From positions 1 through 64,000 of the forward strand of contig NZ_FZOR01000016.1 of assembly GCF_900188445.1 (NCBI RefSeq): DNA of 64,000 nucleotides. Reading direction: 5' to 3'. The notes below the pieces were generated by a model. That model was given only the letters and a program-made list of their open reading frames with translations, searched no databases and was not told where the DNA came from. Positions 60,319 to 64,000 of this stretch are shown here, piece by piece. The position numbers and the translations under genes were made by a program. Position 1 is the stretch's first letter. The number at the start of each line of letters is the position of its first letter. The DNA comes from Actinomadura meyerae (lineage in GTDB: Bacteria; Actinomycetota; Actinomycetes; Streptosporangiales; Streptosporangiaceae).

Positions 60319-61485
60319 CTAGAGCCCGGGGCCGGACTCGACGACCCCTTCGCCGCCGCCGGTGACGGTCTCGTACACCCGCAGCACGTCGCGCGCCACC
60401 GCCGACCAGTCGTAGGCGCGGACTGCGGCGCGGGCCTCCGCGGACAGCTGCTTGCGCCGCGCCGGGTCGTCGAGGAGCTCACCGGCCGCCGCCGCGAGCG
60501 CCTCGTGGTCGCCGACCGGGAACAGCGCGCCGGCGCGGCCGCCGAGCAGCACCCGGTCGAACGCCTCGATGCCGCTGGCGAGGATCGGGGCGCCCGCCGA
60601 CATCGCCTCGGCGAGCACGATGCCGAAGCTCTCGCCGCCGAGGTTCGGCGCGACGAAGACGTCCACCGAGTGGTAGGCGCGGACCTTGTCGGCCTCGCTG
60701 ACCATGCCGAGCACGGCGACGCGGCCGCGCAGCTCGGGCGACACCCGGGCGAGGACGTCGCCGGCGTCGCCGGGCCCGGCGAGCAGCAGCCGCAGCCCGG
60801 GGCGGCGGCGGCCGAGGATCTCGAAGGCGCGCAGCAGCACCGGCAGGCCCTTGCGGGGCTCGTCCATCCGGCCGAGGAAGCCGAGCGCGCCGCCGTCGCC
60901 GTCGCCGGCGCCCGGGGCCTCGGTGCGGCCGCGCCAGCCGGGCAGCGGCTCGGCCATCGCGTACCGCTCGGTCGCGACGCCGTTGGGGATGAGCACGGCG
61001 TCGCCGCCGAGGTGCTCGACGAGGGTGGTGCGGGCGGCCTCGGACACGGCGATCCGGCCGGTGATCTTCTCCAGGGCGCTCTGCAGGATCGGCGCGGTGA
61101 CCGACACCACCCGCGACTTCTCGTAGGACGCGTGGAAGGTGCCGACGATCGGCCCGTCCGCGGCCCAGCAGGCCAGCAGGCCGAGCGAGGGCGCGGCGGG
61201 CTCGTGGACGTGCAGGACGTCGAAGCCGCCCTCGCGGATCCACCGGCGGACCCGCCCGGCGGACAGGAACCCGAACGACAGCCGCGCCACGGACCCGTTG
61301 TAGGGGACGGGGACGGCGCGCCCGGCGGACACGGCGTAGGGCGGCAGCTCGGCGTCGTCGTCGGCCGGCGTGATCACCGAGACGTCGTGGCCGAGCCCGA
61401 TCAGCGCCTCGGCGAGGTCGGCGATGTGCCGCTGCACGCCGCCGGGGACGTTCCAGGTGTAGGGGCAGACGATCCCGATCCTCAT
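60319..61485 (-). CDS. pimA: Phosphatidylinositol alpha-mannosyltransferase
   Basis: PimA adds the first mannose from GDP-mannose to phosphatidyl-myo-inositol at the inner membrane. The 388-residue GT4 enzyme has the donor-side GGVQRHIADLAEAL, acceptor-side VLHVHEPAAPSLGLLA, RMDEPRKGLPVLLRAF and the E-x7-E motif as ESFGIVLAEAM. It follows the acyltransferase gene by 10 bases. Operon position beside the PI-phosphate synthase and PIM acyltransferase supports the assignment over other GT4 enzymes. Confidence 0.94.
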   Translation of the reverse strand: MRIGIVCPYTWNVPGGVQRHIADLAEALIGLGHDVSVITPADDDAELPPYAVSAGRAVPVPYNGSVARLSFGFLSAGRVRRWIREGGFDVLHVHEPAAPSLGLLACWAADGPIVGTFHASYEKSRVVSVTAPILQSALEKITGRIAVSEAARTTLVEHLGGDAVLIPNGVATERYAMAEPLPGWRGRTEAPGAGDGDGGALGFLGRMDEPRKGLPVLLRAFEILGRRRPGLRLLLAGPGDAGDVLARVSPELRGRVAVLGMVSEADKVRAYHSVDVFVAPNLGGESFGIVLAEAMSAGAPILASGIEAFDRVLLGGRAGALFPVGDHEALAAAAGELLDDPARRKQLSAEARAAVRAYDWSAVARDVLRVYETVTGGGEGVVESGPGL

Positions 61486-61495
61486 CGGCCGGCCC

Positions 61496-62443
61496 TCATC
61501 TCCCGCCGCCCGCTCCCCGGCCTCCGGCCAGGTCGTCCACCCAGACCTTCTGCAGCATGTGCCAGTCCTCGGGGTGCGCGGCGATGCCCTCCTCGAAGGC
61601 GTGCGCCAGCTCCTGGGTCATCGCCTGGATCTTCTCCTGTCTGGCGCCCTCGTCCGGGACGGGGATCTCGTCGTGGACGCGGGCCGCCCAGTACTCCCCC
61701 TCGTACCAGAGTGTCACGGGGATGAGGGCGGCGCCGGTCTGGACCGCGAGCGCGGCGGAGACGGCCGGCATCCGGGCGGTGGCGCCGAAGAACTCGACGT
61801 CGACCCCGCTGTCGGTGAGGTCGCGGTCGACGACGAGGCAGACCGGCCGCCCGGCGCGCAGCCGCTGCGCCATCCGCCCGTAGGCGGACGCGCCCTTGTG
61901 CGGGAGCACCTCCATGCCGAGGCTCTCGCGGAACTCGACGAACCGGTCGAACAGCGACGCCGGCTCCAGCCGCTCGGCGACGGTGGTGAACGGGTACCCG
62001 CAGTGCACCAGCCACGCGCCCGCGTGCTCGTAGTTGCCCATGTGGGGCAGCGCCAGGATCACGCCGCGCCCGGCCTCGAGGTTGGTGAAGATCTTCTTCT
62101 CGCCGGTGACGCGCATCCGGCCGAGGATCCGGGCCCGGTCGTACTCGGGCAGCCGGAACACCTCCAGCCAGTAGCGCAGGTAGGAGCGCAGCACCTTCTT
62201 GCTGAGGACGCGGACCTCGTCGTCGACGGCGTCCTTGCCGAGGACGCGGCACAGGTTCTTCTCGAGCTGCCGCACGCCGGCCCCGTACCGGTGCCAGGTG
62301 CGGTCGGCGATCGCGGCGAAGACCAGCCGCGCCGCGCTCTCGGGCATCTTGCGGACGACCGTCCAGCCCAGCGCGTAGACGGCGTCGGTCACCTCGTCGC
62401 GGAGGGAGGGCGGCGCGCCGTCGCGGCGGCGGGGCGTGGTCAC
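61496..62443 (-). CDS. Phosphatidylinositol mannoside acyltransferase (PatA-like)
   Basis: The 315-residue membrane-associated enzyme transfers an acyl chain onto PIM mannose, as in lipid A acyltransferases of the LpxL/HtrB family. The catalytic HX4E motif is HMGNYE, and the family segments VEFFGATARMPAVSAALA and ALIPVTLWYEGEYW are present. The start is GTG 62443, overlapping the pgsA stop as GTGA; the long frame upstream is a shadow. It is between the PI-phosphate synthase and pimA. Confidence 0.93.
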   Translation of the reverse strand: MTTPRRRDGAPPSLRDEVTDAVYALGWTVVRKMPESAARLVFAAIADRTWHRYGAGVRQLEKNLCRVLGKDAVDDEVRVLSKKVLRSYLRYWLEVFRLPEYDRARILGRMRVTGEKKIFTNLEAGRGVILALPHMGNYEHAGAWLVHCGYPFTTVAERLEPASLFDRFVEFRESLGMEVLPHKGASAYGRMAQRLRAGRPVCLVVDRDLTDSGVDVEFFGATARMPAVSAALAVQTGAALIPVTLWYEGEYWAARVHDEIPVPDEGARQEKIQAMTQELAHAFEEGIAAHPEDWHMLQKVWVDDLAGGRGAGGGR

Positions 62444-63102
62444 GGTCGCGGCTCCGGCGTCTTCGCGGCGCCGTTCCCCTTCTTCGCACCGGCCGCGGCC
62501 GGGGAGTCGTCCCTGGCCTGGACGTACACGGTGGCGAACCGCTGCCCGACGGTGACGGTGCTGAGCACGGCGAGCGCCCACAGGGCGACGGCGAGGATGA
62601 ACGGGACGCCGAGGCCGTCGAACCCGGCGGCGACGAGCGCGACGATGAGGCGCTCGGCGCGCTCGGCGATGCCGACGTCGCAGGTGTAGCCGAGCCCTTC
62701 GGCGCGGGCCTTGGCGTAGGACACCACGACCCCGGCGACGAGGCAGTACAGCGCGACCCCGGCGAGCGGCTCCTGGCCGTCCCGGTACAGGCCGATCATC
62801 AGCCCGGCGAAGATCGCGGCGTCGGCGACGCGGTCCATGGTGGAGTCCAGGAACGCGCCGAACTTTGAGATCTTGCCGGTGACGCGGGCGACCGCGCCGT
62901 CCAGCATGTCGAACAGGACGAACGCGGTGATGACCAGCGTCCCCCAGAAGAACTCCCCGCGCGGGAAGAGCACGAGCGCGCCGGCGGCCACGCCGACCGT
63001 GCCGATGACGGTGATGGCGTTGGGCGAGACTCCGGTCCGCGCGACCGCCTGCCCGATCGGGGTGAGGACGCGCCCCAGCGCGGGCCTGATCTTGTTGAGC
63101 AT
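62440..63102 (-). CDS. Phosphatidylinositol phosphate synthase (CDP-alcohol phosphotransferase)
   Basis: The 220-residue protein has five or six membrane spans and the CDP-alcohol phosphotransferase motif in DGAVARVTGKISKFGAFLDS, quoted in part, followed by TMDRVAD with the last Asp. In actinobacteria this gene beside pimA makes phosphatidylinositol phosphate from CDP-diacylglycerol and inositol phosphate. The start is ATG 63102. A Gly/Ala/Lys-rich tail ends the protein. It opens the PIM operon. Confidence 0.92.
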   Translation of the reverse strand: MLNKIRPALGRVLTPIGQAVARTGVSPNAITVIGTVGVAAGALVLFPRGEFFWGTLVITAFVLFDMLDGAVARVTGKISKFGAFLDSTMDRVADAAIFAGLMIGLYRDGQEPLAGVALYCLVAGVVVSYAKARAEGLGYTCDVGIAERAERLIVALVAAGFDGLGVPFILAVALWALAVLSTVTVGQRFATVYVQARDDSPAAAGAKKGNGAAKTPEPRP

Positions 63103-63307
63103 CGCCGTCCGTTCTCGTGTCTCTCGGGGGTGCGGGCCCTGCTCCGGCCTGGGGGCGGGCCTCCGCGGCGGGCCCAATCGTAGTGCGGCCGGGGCGGCGG
63201 CGTGGTCGGCCCGGGGTTTGGGGGCCGGGCGGCCGGGACAGATGACGGTTGATTGCGGTTCCCCCCTTGTGGTCCCGGCCATCACGGGAAAGGGTGGTGG
63301 TACGGGT

Positions 63308-63321
63308 GTGACGTCGGTCAC
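63308..63321. promoter_or_regulatory. Palindrome GTGAC-GTCG-GTCAC between the PIM operon and the EF-G-like gene
   Basis: Five-base perfect arms around four bases lie about 110 bases before the EF-G-like start. I found no clear -35/-10 pair, and the 329-base gap 63103-63431 holds no other gene. It is a weak candidate operator. Confidence 0.3.
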
Positions 63322-63431
63322 GCGCGATGGGACGAGGTCGGACGCCGCACTCGGACGTCGGGGCCGGGCCCGCCGGGCCGGGCCCAAGCCGCACGCGGGC
63401 CTCCGCGCGGAGACCCGTCCGAGGAGGTAGT

Positions 63432-64000
63432 CATGGCGGACAAGGGAGGCCACCCGGGAGCCCCCGGCAGGGCACCGGAGGCCGGCGGGTGCGACAGGGT
63501 GCGCAACGTCGCGCTGGTCGGCCATTCGGGAGCCGGCAAGACCACGCTGGTGGAGGCGCTGCTCGCCGCGACGGGCACGCTGCAGCGGGCGGGCAAGGTC
63601 GAGGACGGCACCACGGTCAGCGACTTCGACGAGGTCGAGGTGCGCCAGCAGCGCTCGGTGAACCTGGCGCTCGCCCCGCTCATGCACGGGGACGTCAAGG
63701 TCAACCTCATCGACACGCCCGGGTACGCCGACTTCGTCGGCGACCTGCGCGCCGGGCTGCGCGCCGCCGACGCGGCGCTGTTCGTGATCTCCGCGGTGGA
63801 CGGCATCGACGGCCTCACCCGGATGCTGTGGGAGGAGTGCGCGGCGGTGCGGATGCCCCGCGCGGTCGTCATCACCAAGATCGACCAGCAGCGCGGCGAC
63901 TTCGACGACGTCGTCATGACCTGCCAGGACGTCTTCGGCGAGGGGGTCGCCCCGCTGTACTTCCCCGTGTCGGACGGGGACGGCGGGCTGAAGGGCCTGA
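63432..64000 (+). CDS. EF-G-like GTPase (FusA2 type), 5' part only
   Basis: The first 189 codons are in the window; the gene runs off the right edge. AGGAGG lies just before ATG 63432. The GTPase motifs are P-loop GHSGAGKT, switch II LIDTPGYADF, and TKID where most GTPases have NKxD. The N-terminus is Gly/Pro-rich. Switch I contains DGTTVSDFDEVEVRQQRS, typical of elongation factor G-like proteins that are not canonical EF-G. Actinobacteria often carry such a second EF-G; its role is uncertain. Confidence 0.9.

Overview
The window is chromosomal DNA of a very GC-rich actinomycete. Codon third positions are almost all G or C, so long shadow ORFs run opposite nearly every gene. The gene set is actinobacterial: phosphatidylinositol-mannoside synthesis, a long RelA/SpoT protein, DUF3048, DUF349, DUF6167 and DUF6928 proteins, PdxS/PdxT. 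Gene order fits the Streptosporangiales/Thermomonosporaceae (Actinomadura-like); that placement is inference. I see no insertion sequence, prophage, CRISPR array or conventional tRNA gene.

Layout. 1-500: leader and two promoters of an rRNA operon that runs off the left edge on the minus strand. 507-11189 (minus): arginine cluster argC-argJ-argB-argD-argF-argR, argG and argH, then a DNA-3-methyladenine glycosylase and tyrS. 11300-13768 (plus): MarR regulator plus two-gene ABC exporter behind a promoter carrying twin palindromes. 13860-14160 (minus): two tandem tRNA-like RNAs that are circularly permuted and have long basal stems, resembling bacterial Y RNAs. They lie just downstream of a small conserved protein of unknown function (14241-14975). 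15043-16662: ABC-F protein with a structured leader. 16979-25450 (minus): pheS-pheT, an orphan histidine kinase, a STAS protein, an RNA methyltransferase and infC-rpmI-rplT. infC has an AUC start and a leader attenuator.

25752-29473: Nudix and PfkB genes (plus), a HIT-type gene (minus) and a toroid membrane protein (plus) form an uncharacterised accessory cluster. 29480-36881 (minus): rarA, two small DUF genes, alaS, ruvX, mltG, aroE. 36984-39360 (plus): DUF6153-, DUF3105- and DUF305-type membrane proteins, probably linked to copper, and a DinB-like protein. 39406-41689: terminator, a 52-bp direct repeat, DUF349 and a membrane cyclophilin (both minus). 41902-45646 (plus): metallo-hydrolase, hisS, aspS. 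45753-63102 (minus): lipid head-group genes (PI-phosphate synthase, PIM acyltransferase, pimA), DUF3048 lipoprotein, pdxS, pdxT, yebC, ruvC-ruvA-ruvB, yajC-secD-secF, apt, relA. 63432-64000: start of an EF-G-like GTPase.

Most of the window is housekeeping. Genes are packed into operons with repeated 4-base ATGA/GTGA start-stop overlaps, implying translational coupling. The most unusual content is the pair of permuted tRNA-like RNAs, then the Nudix/PfkB/HIT/toroid cluster and the regulatory leaders of marR, the ABC-F gene and infC.
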